Source of the DNA: Actinokineospora sp. NBRC 105648
Lineage (GTDB): Bacteria; Actinomycetota; Actinomycetes; Mycobacteriales; Pseudonocardiaceae
Length of the DNA stretch: 64,000 nucleotides
Reading direction: 5' to 3'
Assembly (NCBI RefSeq): GCF_030269645.1
Contig: NZ_BSTR01000002.1
Span: forward strand, 310,001 to 374,000
Both the position numbers and the translations under genes were made by a program. This document shows positions 1-11,173 of the stretch, piece after piece (within the stretch, counting starts at the first letter, position 1; the number at the start of each line of letters is the position of its first letter). The notes beneath the pieces are model-generated. The model had not been told where the DNA came from. It saw nothing but the letters and a program-made list of their open reading frames with translations, and ran no database searches.

Positions 1-1014
1 GGGCTCGCCGTGCCGCCCGCGGGCGCCACGCCACCGGTCCCCGCCGGGCCGTCCGGCCCCGCGATCGGCCTGGACGACCGGCCCACCGCCGTGGTGTCGC
101 TGGGCGACAGCGCGATCTCGGGCGAGGGCGCGGGCGACTACGAGCCCGGCACCCGCGGCGAGAACGGCGACTGGTGCCACCGCTCGCCCAACGCGCTGAT
201 CCACAAGACCGCGCTCGCCCAGCGCACGGTGAACCTGGCCTGCTCGGGCGCCAACGCGGCCAACGTCTCGCTGGCCGACACCACGCACTACACCGAGGGC
301 TCCCAGGCCCGCAGGCTGATCGAGGTGGCCAGGGCGAACCGGGTCACCGCGGTGGTGCTCCAGGTCGGCGCCAACGACGACCCGGCCTTCACCGACTCGA
401 TCGTGGGCTGCATCAAGAAGTGGCTCAACCCGTTCGGCTCCGGCTGCGCGGCGACCCTGCGCACCCAGTGGCCCCAGCGCCTCGCGGCGATGGCGCCCAA
501 GGTCGAGGTGGCCGTCAACGACATCAAGAGCGCCCTGCGCCAGGCCGGTTACGCCGACGGCTCCTACCGGGTCGTGGTCACCTCGTACGCCTCCCCGGTC
601 ACCGAGAAGATGGACGAGATCGCCCACGGCCCCCAGGGCTGCCCCCTGCGCCTGGCCGACGCCGCCTACGGCCGCACCGAGGCGGTCCCGCAGTTCGGCG
701 ACGCCTTCCGCGGCGTGGCGGCCCGGACCGGGGTGTCCTTCCTGGACTTCTCCCGCGCCACCGAGGGCCACGAGGCGTGCAGCGGCAACGCGGACAAGAG
801 CGGGGAGTGGCAGAACCGGATCACCGTCGACCCCTACGCCTGGGCCTACGGCGGCCTGGACGCGGTCGGCATCCACATGGCCCAGCAGTCCTTCCACCCC
901 AACGCCACCGGCCACGCCCAGCTCGGCCGCTGCGTCACCGAGTTCGTCACCTCGGGCTCCCAGTCCGCCCGCTGCCTGGTCGGCGCCGACGGCAACCTCC
1001 ACGCGGTCGCCTGA
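1..1014 (+). CDS. Secreted SGNH/GDSL-family hydrolase, 5' partial
   Basis: The frame is open from base 1 and reads GLAVPPAGA before the mature protein, which looks like the end of a signal peptide, so the true start lies before the window. The GTG at position 10 is only an internal codon. The block I motif is [13 protein letters not shown], with the nucleophile Ser in GDS, and block V near the end reads SFHPNATGH with the catalytic His. Several Cys residues suit an exported enzyme with disulfides. The family contains esterases and lipases acting outside the cell; the substrate cannot be read from the sequence. A strong hairpin follows the stop codon. Confidence 0.85.
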   Translation, partial: GLAVPPAGATPPVPAGPSGPAIGLDDRPTAVVSLGDSAISGEGAGDYEPGTRGENGDWCHRSPNALIHKTALAQRTVNLACSGANAANVSLADTTHYTEGSQARRLIEVARANRVTAVVLQVGANDDPAFTDSIVGCIKKWLNPFGSGCAATLRTQWPQRLAAMAPKVEVAVNDIKSALRQAGYADGSYRVVVTSYASPVTEKMDEIAHGPQGCPLRLADAAYGRTEAVPQFGDAFRGVAARTGVSFLDFSRATEGHEACSGNADKSGEWQNRITVDPYAWAYGGLDAVGIHMAQQSFHPNATGHAQLGRCVTEFVTSGSQSARCLVGADGNLHAVA

Positions 1015-1029
1015 GGCCCGGTCCGGCCC

Positions 1030-1067
1030 GGTCGACCACCCGCCCCGCCCCGGGCGGGTGGTCGACC
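1030..1067 (+). terminator. Intrinsic terminator hairpin after the SGNH hydrolase
   Basis: A perfect 16-bp stem (1030-1045 with 1052-1067, GTCGACCACCCGCCC arm) closes a 6-nt loop 16 bases after the stop codon. There is no U-tract, as is common in high-GC actinobacteria. Confidence 0.75.
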
Positions 1068-1159
1068 ACCGGGCCCGACCCCGAGCGGGGCCACGGGGTT
1101 CCACCCGTTCGCCCGACCGCTGGGGGCGGGCGGCCGCGATCGTTGTCGGTGGGCGCCCG

Positions 1160-1165
1160 TAGGGT
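1160..1165 (+). promoter_or_regulatory. Candidate -10 box of a leaderless uvrC transcript
   Basis: TAGGGT lies 7 bases before the GTG at 1173, the spacing expected if transcription starts at the start codon. No Shine-Dalgarno sequence precedes that GTG. Inference from spacing only. Confidence 0.4.
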
Positions 1166-1172
1166 TGTCACC

Positions 1173-3134
1173 GTGGCCGACCCGTCCACCTACCGACCGT
1201 CTCCCGGCACCATCCCGGACGCGCCTGGCGTGTACAAGTTCCGTGATCCTGGTGGCCGGGTGATCTACGTCGGCAAGGCGAAGAGCTTGCGCGGCAGGCT
1301 GAACTCCTACTTCGCCGACATCTCCTCGCTGCACCCGCGCACCCGCCAGATGGTGACCACCGCGGGTGGTGTCGAGTGGACCGTGGTGTCCACCGAGGTC
1401 GAGGCGCTGCAGCTGGAATACAACTGGATCAAGGAGTTCGACCCGCGGTTCAACGTCCGCTACCGCGACGACAAGTCCTACCCGGTGCTGGCTGTCACGG
1501 TGAACGAGGAGTACCCGCGGCTGCACGTCTACCGCGGTCCGCGCAAGAAGGGCGTGCGGTACTTCGGCCCGTACGCGCACGCCTGGGCCATCAGGGAGAC
1601 CCTCGACCTGCTGCTGCGCGTCTTCCCGGCGCGCACCTGCTCCAAGGGCGTGTTCCAGCGGCACGGCCAGATCGGGCGGCCCTGCCTGCTCGGCTACATC
1701 GACAAGTGCTCGGCGCCGTGCGTCGGTCGGGTGAGCGCGGCCGAGCACCGGGAGATCGTCGAGGACTTCTGCGACTTCCTCTCCGGCCGCACCGACGCGA
1801 TGGTCCGCCGGCTGGAGAAGGACATGTCCGCCGCCGCCGAGGACCTGCAGTTCGAGCGGGCGGCCCGGCTGCGCGACGACATCGGGGCGCTGCGCCGGGC
1901 GATGGAGAAGCAGGCCGTGGTGCTCGGCGACGGCACCGACGCCGATGTGGTGGCCTTCGCCTTCGACGAGCTCGAGGCCGCCGTCCAGGTGTTCCACGTG
2001 CGCGGCGGTCGGGTGCGCGGCCAGCGCGGCTGGGTGATCGACCGGATCGACGACGCCGACGAGCAGAGCCCCGCCGCGGGCCTGGTCGACCGGTTCCTCA
2101 GCCAGTTCTACGGCGACCAGGCCGAGTTCGACGACACCGGCGTGGCCGAGGCGAGCCCGGTGCCGCGCGAGGTGCTGGTCCCGGAGCTGCCCGAGGACGC
2201 GCCCGCGATCGCCGACTGGCTCAGCGAGCTGCGCGGCGCCCGGGTCCAGCTGCGCGTCCCGCAGCGCGGCGACAAGCGGGCGCTGATGGAGACCGTGGAG
2301 CGCAACGCGAAGGAGGCGTTCACCCAGCACAAGCTGCGCCGCGCGGGCGACCTGACGGCCCGCTCGGCCGCGCTGCAGGAGCTGCAGGACAACCTCGGCC
2401 TCGACACCGCGCCGCTGCGGATCGAGTGCGTGGACATCAGCCACATCCAGGGCAGCGACGTGGTGGCCTCGCTGGTGGTCTTCGAGGACGGCCTGGCCCG
2501 CAAGTCCGAGTACCGCCGCTTCGCCATCCGGGAGGCGGCCACCGAGGGCGACGTCGCCTCGATCGCCGAGGTGGTCCGCCGCCGGTTCGCCCGGCACGGC
2601 GCGGACGCCGCGGCCCAGGGCCCGAACCCGGGCGTCGACCCGGACACCGGCAAGCCGCGCCGGTTCGCCTACCCGCCCAACCTCCTGGTGGTCGACGGCG
2701 CGGGCCCGCAGGCCAACGCCGCCGCCGACGTGCTGGCCGAGCTGGGCGTGACCGACGTGGCCGTGGTGGGATTGGCCAAGCGGCTGGAGGAGGTCTGGCT
2801 GCCCGCCGAGCCGGAGCCGGCGATCCTGCCGCGCACCAGCGAGGCGCTCTACCTGCTGCAGCGGGTGCGCGACGAGGCGCACCGGTTCGCCATCGCCTAC
2901 CACCGGCAGAAGCGGTCGAAGAAGCTCACCGTCTCGGTGCTCGACGAGGTCCCCGGCCTCGGCCAGACCCGCAAGGCGGTGCTGATCAAGCACTTCGGCT
3001 CGCTCAAGCGGCTCCGGGCCGCGGGGGTCGAGGAGATCGGGGCGGTGCCGGGCATCGGCCCGGGCACGGCACAGGCAGTGCACAGCGCGCTCGCGGGGGA
3101 GTCCGCGGCCGAACCGACAGAGGGACAGCAGTGA
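1173..3134 (+). CDS. uvrC: Excinuclease ABC subunit C (UvrC)
   Basis: 653 residues, the normal length. UvrC makes both incisions beside bulky DNA lesions in nucleotide excision repair, together with UvrA and UvrB. The N-terminal GIY-YIG nuclease is visible (GVYKF...[14 protein letters not shown]), then the central Cys-containing segment, the UVR domain ([14 protein letters not shown]), the RNase H-like nuclease ([16 protein letters not shown]) and C-terminal helix-hairpin-helix motifs ([12 protein letters not shown]). I take the GTG at 1173 ([11 protein letters not shown]) because homology begins just after it; the frame is open far upstream but that part is not UvrC-like. The stop overlaps the rapZ start by 4 bases, so the two are co-transcribed. 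Confidence 0.97.
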   Translation: MADPSTYRPSPGTIPDAPGVYKFRDPGGRVIYVGKAKSLRGRLNSYFADISSLHPRTRQMVTTAGGVEWTVVSTEVEALQLEYNWIKEFDPRFNVRYRDDKSYPVLAVTVNEEYPRLHVYRGPRKKGVRYFGPYAHAWAIRETLDLLLRVFPARTCSKGVFQRHGQIGRPCLLGYIDKCSAPCVGRVSAAEHREIVEDFCDFLSGRTDAMVRRLEKDMSAAAEDLQFERAARLRDDIGALRRAMEKQAVVLGDGTDADVVAFAFDELEAAVQVFHVRGGRVRGQRGWVIDRIDDADEQSPAAGLVDRFLSQFYGDQAEFDDTGVAEASPVPREVLVPELPEDAPAIADWLSELRGARVQLRVPQRGDKRALMETVERNAKEAFTQHKLRRAGDLTARSAALQELQDNLGLDTAPLRIECVDISHIQGSDVVASLVVFEDGLARKSEYRRFAIREAATEGDVASIAEVVRRRFARHGADAAAQGPNPGVDPDTGKPRRFAYPPNLLVVDGAGPQANAAADVLAELGVTDVAVVGLAKRLEEVWLPAEPEPAILPRTSEALYLLQRVRDEAHRFAIAYHRQKRSKKLTVSVLDEVPGLGQTRKAVLIKHFGSLKRLRAAGVEEIGAVPGIGPGTAQAVHSALAGESAAEPTEGQQ

Positions 3135-4015
3135 GCACCGAAGCGCACGGACCGGGCATCGAGGTCGCGGTCGTCACCGGACTCTCCGGGGCGGGCCGCA
3201 GCACGGCGGCCAAGTGCCTGGAGGACCTGGGGTGGTTCGTCGTGGACAACCTGCCGCCGGAGCTGATCTCCACCATGGTCGAGCTGGGCTCGCAGGCCAG
3301 GGGCGCGATCACGAAGGTGGCGGTCGTGATGGACGTGCGCAGCCGCGCGTTCACCGAGGACCTCTCGGCGATCATCAAGGACCTGGACGCGCGCGGCTAC
3401 CGGCCGCGCGTGCTGTTCCTGGAGGCCACCACCGACGTGCTGGTCCGCCGGTTCGAGCAGGTCCGCCGCGGCCACCCGCTGCAGGGCGAGGGCAGGCTGA
3501 TCGACGGCATCGGCGCCGAGCGCGAGCTGCTGCGCCCGCTGCGCGAGGAGGCCGACCTGGTCCTGGACACCTCCACCCTCTCGGTGCACCAGCTCCGCGC
3601 CAAGATCGAGGACGCGTTCGGCTCCGACGCCAGCACCGCCACCCGGGTCACCGTGCTCTCCTTCGGCTACAAGTACGGCCTGCCGATGGACGCCGACCTG
3701 GTGATGGACGTGCGCTTCCTGCCCAACCCGTTCTGGATCCCCGAGCTCAAGGACCAGACCGGCCGCGACACCGACGTGCGCAACTACGTGCTCAGCCAGG
3801 AGGGCGCGGACGAGTTCCTCGACCGCTACCACGAGCTGCTGCGCCTGATCGGCGCGGGCTACCGGCGCGAGGGCAAGCGCTACCTGACGCTGGCCATCGG
3901 CTGCACCGGCGGCAAGCACCGCAGCGTGGCCATCTCCGAGGAGCTGTCCCGGCGGCTGGCCGACGAGGACGGCATGGCGGTCAAGGTCGTGCACCGCGAC
4001 CTGGGCCGCGAGTGA
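3131..4015 (+). CDS. rapZ: RapZ/YvcJ-family nucleotide-binding protein
   Basis: 294 residues. This P-loop protein binds nucleotides; in enterobacteria RapZ controls the glmS sRNAs, while the actinobacterial role is less settled. Walker A is GLSGAGRS at residues 17-24. The conserved C-terminal signature [13 protein letters not shown] is present. The start is a GTG inside the uvrC stop (GTGA overlap) and the end overlaps the yvcK start in the same way. The uvrC-rapZ-yvcK-whiA order is highly conserved in Gram-positive bacteria and supports the identification. Confidence 0.95.
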   Translation: MSTEAHGPGIEVAVVTGLSGAGRSTAAKCLEDLGWFVVDNLPPELISTMVELGSQARGAITKVAVVMDVRSRAFTEDLSAIIKDLDARGYRPRVLFLEATTDVLVRRFEQVRRGHPLQGEGRLIDGIGAERELLRPLREEADLVLDTSTLSVHQLRAKIEDAFGSDASTATRVTVLSFGYKYGLPMDADLVMDVRFLPNPFWIPELKDQTGRDTDVRNYVLSQEGADEFLDRYHELLRLIGAGYRREGKRYLTLAIGCTGGKHRSVAISEELSRRLADEDGMAVKVVHRDLGRE

Positions 4016-4977
4016 GCGCGGCCCCCCCGCTCAAGGCGGTCGCGCTCGGCGGCGGGCGCGGCCTGCACGTCACCCTCAGCGCGCTGCGGCTGCTCACCGA
4101 CGACGTCACCGCCGTGGTCACGGTGGCCGACGACGGCGGCTCCTCCGGGCGGCTGCGCCGCGAGCTCGGCCTGCTCCCCCCTGGCGACCTGCGCAAGGCG
4201 CTCACCGCGCTGGCCGGGGAGGCCGGGCCGTGGCGGTCGGTGTTCGAGCACCGCTTCGGCGGCACCGGCGCGCTGGCCGGGCACGCGATCGGCAACCTGG
4301 TGCTGGCCGGTCTGCTGGAGGTCCTCGGCGACCCGGTCGAGGCGCTGGCCGAGGCCGCGCGGCTGCTCGGCGTCACCGGTCGGGTGCTGCCGATGTCCAC
4401 CGACCCGCTCGACATCGAGGCCGACGTGACCGGCCTGGAGGAGGACCCGAGCACGGTGCGCCGCATCCGCGGCCAGGTCGCGGTGGCCACCACCCCCGGC
4501 CGGGTCCGCCGGATCCGGCTGCAGCCCGCCGACCACCGGGCCGAGAAGCCCACCGCCTGCCCGCAGGCCGTGGCGGCGGTGCTCGAGGCCGACGTGGTGC
4601 TGCTCGGCCCGGGTTCCTGGTTCACCAGCGTGCTGCCGCACCTGCTCGTCCCGGAGCTGCACGAGGCGCTGGTCAGCACCGCGGCCGCCCGGGTCGTCGT
4701 GCTCAACCTTGTCCCCCAACCGGGGGAAACCGCGGGCTTCTCCCCGGAGCGCCACCTCGACGTGCTCTGCGAGCACGCGCCCCGGCTGCGGGTCGACGCG
4801 GTCATCGCCGACGCGGACTCGGTCGCCACCCCGGACCGGCTCCGAGCTGCGGCTGCGGCGCTGGGCGCGGGGACCTGGCTGGACCCGGTCGCGGCCGGGG
4901 CCACCCCCGACCGGCACGACCCGACCGCGCTCGCCGCGAGCCTGGGGCGGGCGATCACGTCGGTGAGGGGACGCTGA
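4012..4977 (+). CDS. yvcK: YvcK/CofD-like gluconeogenesis factor
   Basis: 321 residues beginning at a GTG that overlaps the rapZ stop by 4 bases. The N-terminus carries the family's glycine-rich nucleotide-binding motif (VALGGGRGLHVTLSAL) followed by TVADDGGSSGRLRRE, typical of YvcK/UPF0052. In Bacillus and mycobacteria YvcK (CuvA) binds UDP-sugars and supports growth on gluconeogenic carbon and cell-wall synthesis. It belongs to the uvrC-rapZ-yvcK-whiA operon. Confidence 0.94.
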   Translation: MSAAPPLKAVALGGGRGLHVTLSALRLLTDDVTAVVTVADDGGSSGRLRRELGLLPPGDLRKALTALAGEAGPWRSVFEHRFGGTGALAGHAIGNLVLAGLLEVLGDPVEALAEAARLLGVTGRVLPMSTDPLDIEADVTGLEEDPSTVRRIRGQVAVATTPGRVRRIRLQPADHRAEKPTACPQAVAAVLEADVVLLGPGSWFTSVLPHLLVPELHEALVSTAAARVVVLNLVPQPGETAGFSPERHLDVLCEHAPRLRVDAVIADADSVATPDRLRAAAAALGAGTWLDPVAAGATPDRHDPTALAASLGRAITSVRGR

Positions 4978-5044
4978 GCCCGCGCGCGGGTCGTGATGGG
5001 ATGTACCCCGGATGCCCGCACCCGGGCCGGGAGAGGAGGACCCT

Positions 5045-6031
5045 GTGGCGATGACCGCCGCTGTCAAGGACGAGCTGAGCAGGCTGGCCGTGTCCAAGAC
5101 CTGTTGCCGTCGGGCCGAGGTGTCCTCGCTGCTGCGGTTCGCGGGCGGGCTGCACATCGTGGCGGGCCGGGTCGTGGTCGAGGCCGAGCTGGACACCGGT
5201 TCGGCCGCGCGCAGGCTGCGCAAGGAGATCCACGACCTCTACGGCCACCACGCCGACGTGCACGTGATCACCTCCGGCGGCCTGCGCAAGGGCACCCGCT
5301 ACGTGGTGCGGGTGGTCAAGGACGGCGACGGCCTGGCCCGCCAGACCGGTCTGCTCGACCCGCGCGGCCGTCCGGTGCGCGGCCTGCCCGCCCCGGTCGT
5401 CTCCGGCGGCGTGTGCGACGCCGAGGCGGCGTGGCGCGGGGCGTTCCTGGCGCACGGCTCGCTCACCGAGCCGGGCCGCTCGTCCGCGCTGGAGATCACC
5501 TGCCCGGGCCCGGAGGCCGCGCTGGCCATCGTCGGCGCCGCCCGCCGGATGGGCATCCAGGCCAAGTCGCGCGAGGTGCGCGGCGCCGACCGGGTGGTCG
5601 TGCGCGACGGCGACGCCATCGGCGCGCTGCTGACCAGGCTCGGCGCGCACTCCAGCGTGCTGGCCTGGGAGGAGCGCCGGATGCGCCGCGAGGTGCGCGC
5701 CACCGCCAACCGGCTGGCCAACTTCGACGACGCGAACCTGCGCCGCTCGGCCCGGGCCGCGGTCGCCGCCGCCGCGCGGGTGCAGCGGGCGATGGAGATC
5801 CTCGGCCCGGACGCCCCGGAGCACCTGACCGCGGCGGGCGAGCTGCGGTTGCAGAACAAGCAGGCCTCGCTGGAGGAGCTCGGCCAGCTGTCCGACCCGC
5901 CGATGACCAAGGACGCGGTCGCCGGCCGGATCCGGCGGCTGCTGGCGATGGCCGACAAGCGGGCCAAGGACATGGGTATGCCGGACACCGAGTCGGCGGT
6001 CACCCCGGACATGCTCGAGGCGGACGCCTGA
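5045..6031 (+). CDS. whiA: Sporulation transcription regulator WhiA
   Basis: 328 residues. WhiA combines a degenerate LAGLIDADG homing-endonuclease-like domain with a C-terminal helix-turn-helix and, with WhiB, activates sporulation septation genes in Streptomyces. The N-terminus [14 protein letters not shown] is the actinobacterial signature. I choose the GTG at 5045 because GAGAGGAGG lies just upstream; an in-frame start at 5012 lacks such a site. The C-terminal DNA-binding segment ([21 protein letters not shown]) is clear. Last gene of the uvrC operon; a long hairpin follows. Confidence 0.96.
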   Translation: MAMTAAVKDELSRLAVSKTCCRRAEVSSLLRFAGGLHIVAGRVVVEAELDTGSAARRLRKEIHDLYGHHADVHVITSGGLRKGTRYVVRVVKDGDGLARQTGLLDPRGRPVRGLPAPVVSGGVCDAEAAWRGAFLAHGSLTEPGRSSALEITCPGPEAALAIVGAARRMGIQAKSREVRGADRVVVRDGDAIGALLTRLGAHSSVLAWEERRMRREVRATANRLANFDDANLRRSARAAVAAAARVQRAMEILGPDAPEHLTAAGELRLQNKQASLEELGQLSDPPMTKDAVAGRIRRLLAMADKRAKDMGMPDTESAVTPDMLEADA

Positions 6032-7469
<1,438 letters not shown>

Positions 7470-7483
7470 GAAGGACAAGGCAC

Positions 7484-8671
7484 GTGAAGACTCTCGACGA
7501 CCTGCTCGCCGAGGGCGTGTCCGGTCGGCGCGTGCTCGTGCGCGCCGACCTCAACGTCCCGCTGGACGGCGACAAGATCACCGACGACGGCCGGGTCCGC
7601 GCCTCGCTGCCCACGATCGGCGCGCTCGCCGACGCGGGCGCGCGGGTCGTGGTGGCCGCGCACCTGGGCCGCCCCAAGGGCGCGCCGGAGGCCAAGTACT
7701 CGCTGGCACCGGTTGCCGCCCGATTGGGTGAGCTGCTCGGCCGCCCGGTCGCGCTGGCCGACGACGTGGTGGGCGCCTCCGCGCGCGCCACCGTGGCCGG
7801 CCTGGCCGACGGCGGTGTCGCGCTGCTGGAGAACGTGCGCTTCGACCCCCGGGAGACCAGCAAGGACGCCGCCGAGCGCGGCGCCCTGGCCGACGAGTAC
7901 GCGGCGCTGGCCGACGCGTTCGTCTCGGACGGTTTCGGCGTGGTGCACCGCAAGCAGGCCTCGGTCTACGACGTGGCCACCCGGCTGCCCGCCTACGCCG
8001 GTGGCCTGGTGCTCGCCGAGGTCGAGGTGCTCAAGCGGCTCACCGACGGCGCCGAGCGGCCCTACGTGGTGGCGCTCGGCGGGTCCAAGGTGTCGGACAA
8101 GCTCGCGGTGATCTCCTCGCTGCTGCCCAAGGTCGACGCGATCCTGGTCGGCGGCGGCATGTGCTTCACCTTCCTGGCCGCCGAGGGCCTGGGCGTGGGC
8201 GACTCGCTGCTCGAGGCCGAGATGATCGACACCTGCAAGCGGCTGCTGGCCGAGTACCCGGAGAAGATCGTGCTCCCGGCCGACGTGGTCATCGCCGACG
8301 CGTTCTCCGCCGAGGCGAACACCCACACCGTGCTCGCGGCGAACATCCGCGAGGGCTGGAAGGGCCTGGACATCGGCCCGATCACCGTGGAGCGCTACGG
8401 CGCCATCCTCGCCGGGGCGGGCACGGTGTTCTGGAACGGCCCGATGGGCGTGTTCGAGCTGGCCCCCTTCGCCGAGGGCACCCGCGGCGTCGCCCAGGCG
8501 ATCGTGGACTCGGCGGCGTTCTCGGTGGTCGGCGGCGGCGACTCGGCCGCGGCCGTGCGCCTGCTCGGCCTGCCCGAGGACGGCTTCTCGCACATCTCGA
8601 CCGGCGGCGGCGCGTCGCTGGAGTACCTGGAGGGCAAGGAACTGCCCGGCGTCGCGATCTTGGAGGCATGA
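7484..8671 (+). CDS. pgk: Phosphoglycerate kinase
   Basis: 395 residues, the usual length. Transfers phosphate from 1,3-bisphosphoglycerate to ADP. The N-terminal signature [13 protein letters not shown] and the C-terminal nucleotide loop [18 protein letters not shown] are present. I place the start at the GTG at 7484 (MKTLDDLL) preceded by AAGGACAAGG. Its stop overlaps the tpiA start codons. Confidence 0.98.
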   Translation: MKTLDDLLAEGVSGRRVLVRADLNVPLDGDKITDDGRVRASLPTIGALADAGARVVVAAHLGRPKGAPEAKYSLAPVAARLGELLGRPVALADDVVGASARATVAGLADGGVALLENVRFDPRETSKDAAERGALADEYAALADAFVSDGFGVVHRKQASVYDVATRLPAYAGGLVLAEVEVLKRLTDGAERPYVVALGGSKVSDKLAVISSLLPKVDAILVGGGMCFTFLAAEGLGVGDSLLEAEMIDTCKRLLAEYPEKIVLPADVVIADAFSAEANTHTVLAANIREGWKGLDIGPITVERYGAILAGAGTVFWNGPMGVFELAPFAEGTRGVAQAIVDSAAFSVVGGGDSAAAVRLLGLPEDGFSHISTGGGASLEYLEGKELPGVAILEA

Positions 8672-9456
8672 TGGCGCGCCAGGTCCTGATCGCGGGCAAC
8701 TGGAAGATGAACCTCAACCACCTCGAGGCCATCGCCCTGGTGCAGAAGATCGCGTTCTCGCTGCCGGAGAAGTACTACGCGAAGGTGGAGGTGGCCGTGC
8801 TGCCGCCGTTCACCGACATCCGCTCGATCCAGACCATGGTCGACGGCGACAAGCTGCTGCTGCGCTACGGCGCCCAGGACATCTCCCGCCACGACTCCGG
8901 CGCCTACACCGGCGAGATCTCCGGGCCGATGCTGGCGAAGCTGGGCTGCACCTACGTCACGGTCGGCCACTCGGAGCGGCGCCAGTACCACGGCGAGACC
9001 GACGAGCTGGTCAACGCCAAGGTCAAGGCCGCGATCAAGCACGGGGTCACCCCGATCCTGTGCCTGGGCGAGCCGCTGGAGGTCCGCGAGGCGGGCACGC
9101 ACGTCGAGCACTGCACCGAGCAGCTGGTCGCGGGCCTCAAGGGGCTCAAGGCCGAGCAGGCGGGCAAGGTCGTCGTCGCCTACGAGCCGGTCTGGGCGAT
9201 CGGCACCGGCAAGGTCGCCACCGCGGCCGACGCCCAGGAGGTGTGCGCCGCGCTGCGCGCGACGCTGGCCGACAAGTACGGCGCCGACGTGGCCGCGGGG
9301 GTCCGCGTGCTCTACGGCGGATCGGTGAAATCCGGCAACATCGGCGAGCTGGTCGCGCAGGAGGATGTGGACGGCGCCCTGGTCGGCGGCGCCAGCCTGC
9401 AGGCCGACGAGTTCACCAAGCTGTGCGCCATGGCTGCGGGCGGTCCGCTGCCGTAG
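8671..9456 (+). CDS. tpiA: Triosephosphate isomerase
   Basis: 261 residues. Interconverts glyceraldehyde 3-phosphate and dihydroxyacetone phosphate. The N-terminal GNWKMN with the catalytic Lys, the His of VGHSERR and the catalytic Glu in [11 protein letters not shown] are all present. Two consecutive ATG codons (8668, 8671) are possible; spacing from GGAGG at 8662-8666 favours the second, giving [12 protein letters not shown]. Overlaps the pgk stop, so translationally coupled. Confidence 0.98.
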   Translation: MARQVLIAGNWKMNLNHLEAIALVQKIAFSLPEKYYAKVEVAVLPPFTDIRSIQTMVDGDKLLLRYGAQDISRHDSGAYTGEISGPMLAKLGCTYVTVGHSERRQYHGETDELVNAKVKAAIKHGVTPILCLGEPLEVREAGTHVEHCTEQLVAGLKGLKAEQAGKVVVAYEPVWAIGTGKVATAADAQEVCAALRATLADKYGADVAAGVRVLYGGSVKSGNIGELVAQEDVDGALVGGASLQADEFTKLCAMAAGGPLP

Positions 9457-9469
9457 CGAGGTTTCCGCA

Positions 9470-9509
9470 GGTGGGGGCGTTGGGGACTGGTGTCCCCGAC
9501 GCCCCCACC
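9470..9509 (+). terminator. Terminator after tpiA
   Basis: A 16-bp stem with one G-T pair (9470-9485 with 9494-9509, arm GGTGGGGGCGTTGGGG) and an 8-nt loop sits 14 bases after the tpiA stop. Confidence 0.75.
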
Positions 9510-9667
9510 GCATTTGTGGATCATGCAGCTGCACGTGCGTATGCCCCGGCGTGCGCGAATCGAGGAAATCTGGTAATCGGACGGCGCCCGCGAAGCCGGG
9601 GCGGTGCTCGAACCTGTGAACATCACCGGGTAACCTGGGGCCTCAACCGTTCAACAGCGAGGACCGC

Positions 9668-9901
9668 ATGATTCTCACCTTGCAGATCGTTCTGATCGCC
9701 ACCAGCCTTCTGCTGATCCTTCTGGTGCTGCTGCACCGCGGCCGCGGTGGCGGTTTGTCCTCCCTGTTCGGCGGCGGCATGCAGTCCAGCCTGTCCGGCT
9801 CCAGCGTGGTCGAGAAGAACCTCGACCGGGTCACGCTGTTCACCGCGGCGGTCTGGGTCATCTGCGTCATCGGCCTCGGCCTGCTGGTCAAAATCGGCTG
9901 A
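9668..9901 (+). CDS. secG: Preprotein translocase subunit SecG
   Basis: 77 residues. SecG is the small third subunit of the SecYEG channel. The protein shows the family's two transmembrane helices (residues about 3-21 and 54-75) flanking a Gly-rich cytoplasmic loop (RGRGGGLSSLFGGGMQ). The ATG follows AGCGAGGA. Position after gap-pgk-tpiA is the normal actinobacterial context. Confidence 0.95.
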   Translation: MILTLQIVLIATSLLLILLVLLHRGRGGGLSSLFGGGMQSSLSGSSVVEKNLDRVTLFTAAVWVICVIGLGLLVKIG

Positions 9902-9987
9902 TGCGGCGCCCAGTGGCGGGTCGACGGCCTCTCGAAAGTGACGCGGCTGCGCCCGCGTCGAACCACGTGGTGGGGGTGTGAACATCG

Positions 9988-10329
9988 ATGGCCGGTGGTA
10001 ACGCGATCCGGGGTACCCGGGTCGGTGCTGGTCCCATGGGAGAGTCCGAGCGCGGGGAGTCCGCTCCTCGGCAGCGGGTGTCGTACTGGTGCGCGAACGG
10101 GCACGAGTCGCGCCCGTCCTTCGCGCTGGACGCGGAGAAGCCGGAGTCCTGGGACTGCCCGCGCTGCGGCCTCCCGGCGGGTCTCGACGAGCAGGCGCCC
10201 CCGAAGGCGCCCCGCAACGAGCCCTACAAGACCCACCTGGCATACGTGAAGGAACGCCGCTCCGACGCCGACGGCGAGGCCATCCTCGCCGAGGCCCTGG
10301 CCAAGCTCCGCGCCCGACGCGAGGGCTGA
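9988..10329 (+). CDS. rbpA: RNA polymerase-binding protein RbpA
   Basis: 113 residues. RbpA binds the principal sigma factor and RNA polymerase and stabilises open complexes; it is actinobacteria-specific. The core domain with two CxxC/CxxH-like pairs (YWCANGHES and WDCPRCGLPAG) and the Arg/Lys-rich sigma-interacting tail (THLAYVKERRSDADGEAIL) are typical. Its place beside secG is conserved. A terminator hairpin follows immediately. Confidence 0.96.
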   Translation: MAGGNAIRGTRVGAGPMGESERGESAPRQRVSYWCANGHESRPSFALDAEKPESWDCPRCGLPAGLDEQAPPKAPRNEPYKTHLAYVKERRSDADGEAILAEALAKLRARREG

Positions 10330-10350
10330 GCCCCAGGAACAGCGGTAGAA

Positions 10351-10384
10351 GGCCCCGGTTCTCCACGAGAGCCGGGGCTTTTTC
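10351..10384 (+). terminator. Rho-independent terminator after rbpA
   Basis: GCCCCGGTTCTC pairs with GAGAGCCGGGGC (one G-T) across a 4-nt loop and is followed by TTTTT, the only classic U-tract terminator in the window. Confidence 0.9.
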
Positions 10385-10387
10385 GCG

Positions 10388-10740
10388 CGCAAAAGGGGAT
10401 GGGAAGTGGGGGAGGGAAGGGGGAAGGAAGCGGGAAGCTGGGAGGCAAGGGAGGAAAGGAGGAGAGCAAGGCGAGCGGACAGGGTGAAGGAGGAGGGAGG
10501 CAGGAGAACACAAGCAGGGGTACGGAAGGCGGCAAGGGAGGGTGAGGCAGGCGGGAAGGTAGGGCAAGCAAGAAGGACAGGGGTGGAGAGGGCAGGCAGG
10601 GAAGGTGGGGGAATGCAGGGACGGCGAGGCAGGAGCAGGGGAAGCCGAGAAGGGAAGCAGGGTAGGGAGGGGATACAAGGAGTGCGACGAATTCAGGGCA
10701 GGGACGAGGGGCAGGAAGGTGGGGCATGGAGGTGGCAGTA
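10388..10740 (+). repeat. Polypurine low-complexity tract
   Basis: About 350 bases in which the plus strand is overwhelmingly G and A, in runs such as GGGAGGGAAGGGGGAAGG, with scattered single C or T. There is no exact repeat unit. The open frames on both strands (an Arg/Gly/Glu-rich one on plus, a Pro/Leu/Ser-rich one on minus) reflect composition and have no recognisable domain. It begins right after the rbpA terminator and marks the edge of the accessory block. Confidence 0.8.
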
Positions 10741-10878
10741 GGGCTGCCAAGGCGCGGAAAGCGGCACGAAGAACCCGATGATCATCGCAAGATCCAGGTA
10801 GCCGGAAACCATCGCGTGGCAGACAAACATGGTGCAGGAGAAGGAAGTCCCGCACTCCGCAGCCCGGCAACGTTCCTG

Positions 10879-11018
10879 CTCGATGGGGTGGTGTGGCTTT
10901 GTTCGGGGAGAAAAGAGGCGCTAGCCTGGTCCCGGCGTGGGTGATCCCTTTCCCACCCGCTTCACCCCGGCGCCTCTTTTCTTAGGGGCCCCGAACAAAG
11001 CCACACCACCCCATCGAG
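10879..11018 (+). repeat. Inverted-repeat element D (diverged member of the 140-bp hairpin family)
   Basis: Left arm 10879-10921 (CTCGATGGGGTGGTGTGG...) pairs with right arm 10970-11018. The right arm carries an extra TAGGGG bulge near 10983-10988 opposite nothing on the left. The 48-base apex contains GCTAGCC and GTGGGTGATCCCTTTCCCAC, itself a hairpin. The same architecture occurs in the elements at 14973, 15211, 43071, 43311 and 63442, but with different, internally compensated stems. It lies between the 3' ends of rbpA and the sensor kinase. Confidence 0.85.
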
Positions 11019-11163
11019 CCCACCGCAGAACCCAGCCGCAAACCCACCGCAGAACCCAGCCGCAAACCCACCGCAGAACCCAGCCGCAAACCCACCGCAG
11101 AACCCAGCCGCAAACCCACCGCAGAACCCAGCCGCAAACCCAGCGCGGAAACAGCCGCAAACC
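11019..11163 (+). repeat. 24-bp tandem direct repeat array
   Basis: About five copies of the unit CCCACCGCAGAACCCAGCCGCAAA in a head-to-tail run, then two degraded copies. It abuts element D on one side and the 3' end of the sensor kinase on the other. The unit has no spacer, so it is not CRISPR. Confidence 0.9.
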
Positions 11164-11173
11164 CACAAAGCGG

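Noticed and set aside
174-3083. Very long open frames overlapping uvrC on both strands and in other frames
   Set aside because: They are composition shadows: Arg/Pro/Gly-rich, no domains, and UvrC itself fully explains the region. The same applies to antisense frames across gap-tpiA, tkt-zwf, the MMPL gene and others.
10406-10741. Plus-strand 111-codon frame in the polypurine tract
   Set aside because: Only Arg, Gly, Glu, Lys and Gln from purine codons; no start signal and no recognisable fold.
9623-10870. Minus-strand frame of 415 codons across secG, rbpA and the polypurine tract
   Set aside because: Pro/Leu/Ser-rich translation of the polypurine complement, antisense to two real genes, without any motif.
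11019-11163. CRISPR array
   Set aside because: Repeats are head-to-tail without spacers and no cas genes are present.
10962-11168. Repetitive small frame (FCGGFAAG type repeats) in the tandem array
   Set aside because: A direct translation of the 24-bp repeat; no ribosome-binding site and continues only because the unit length is a multiple of three.
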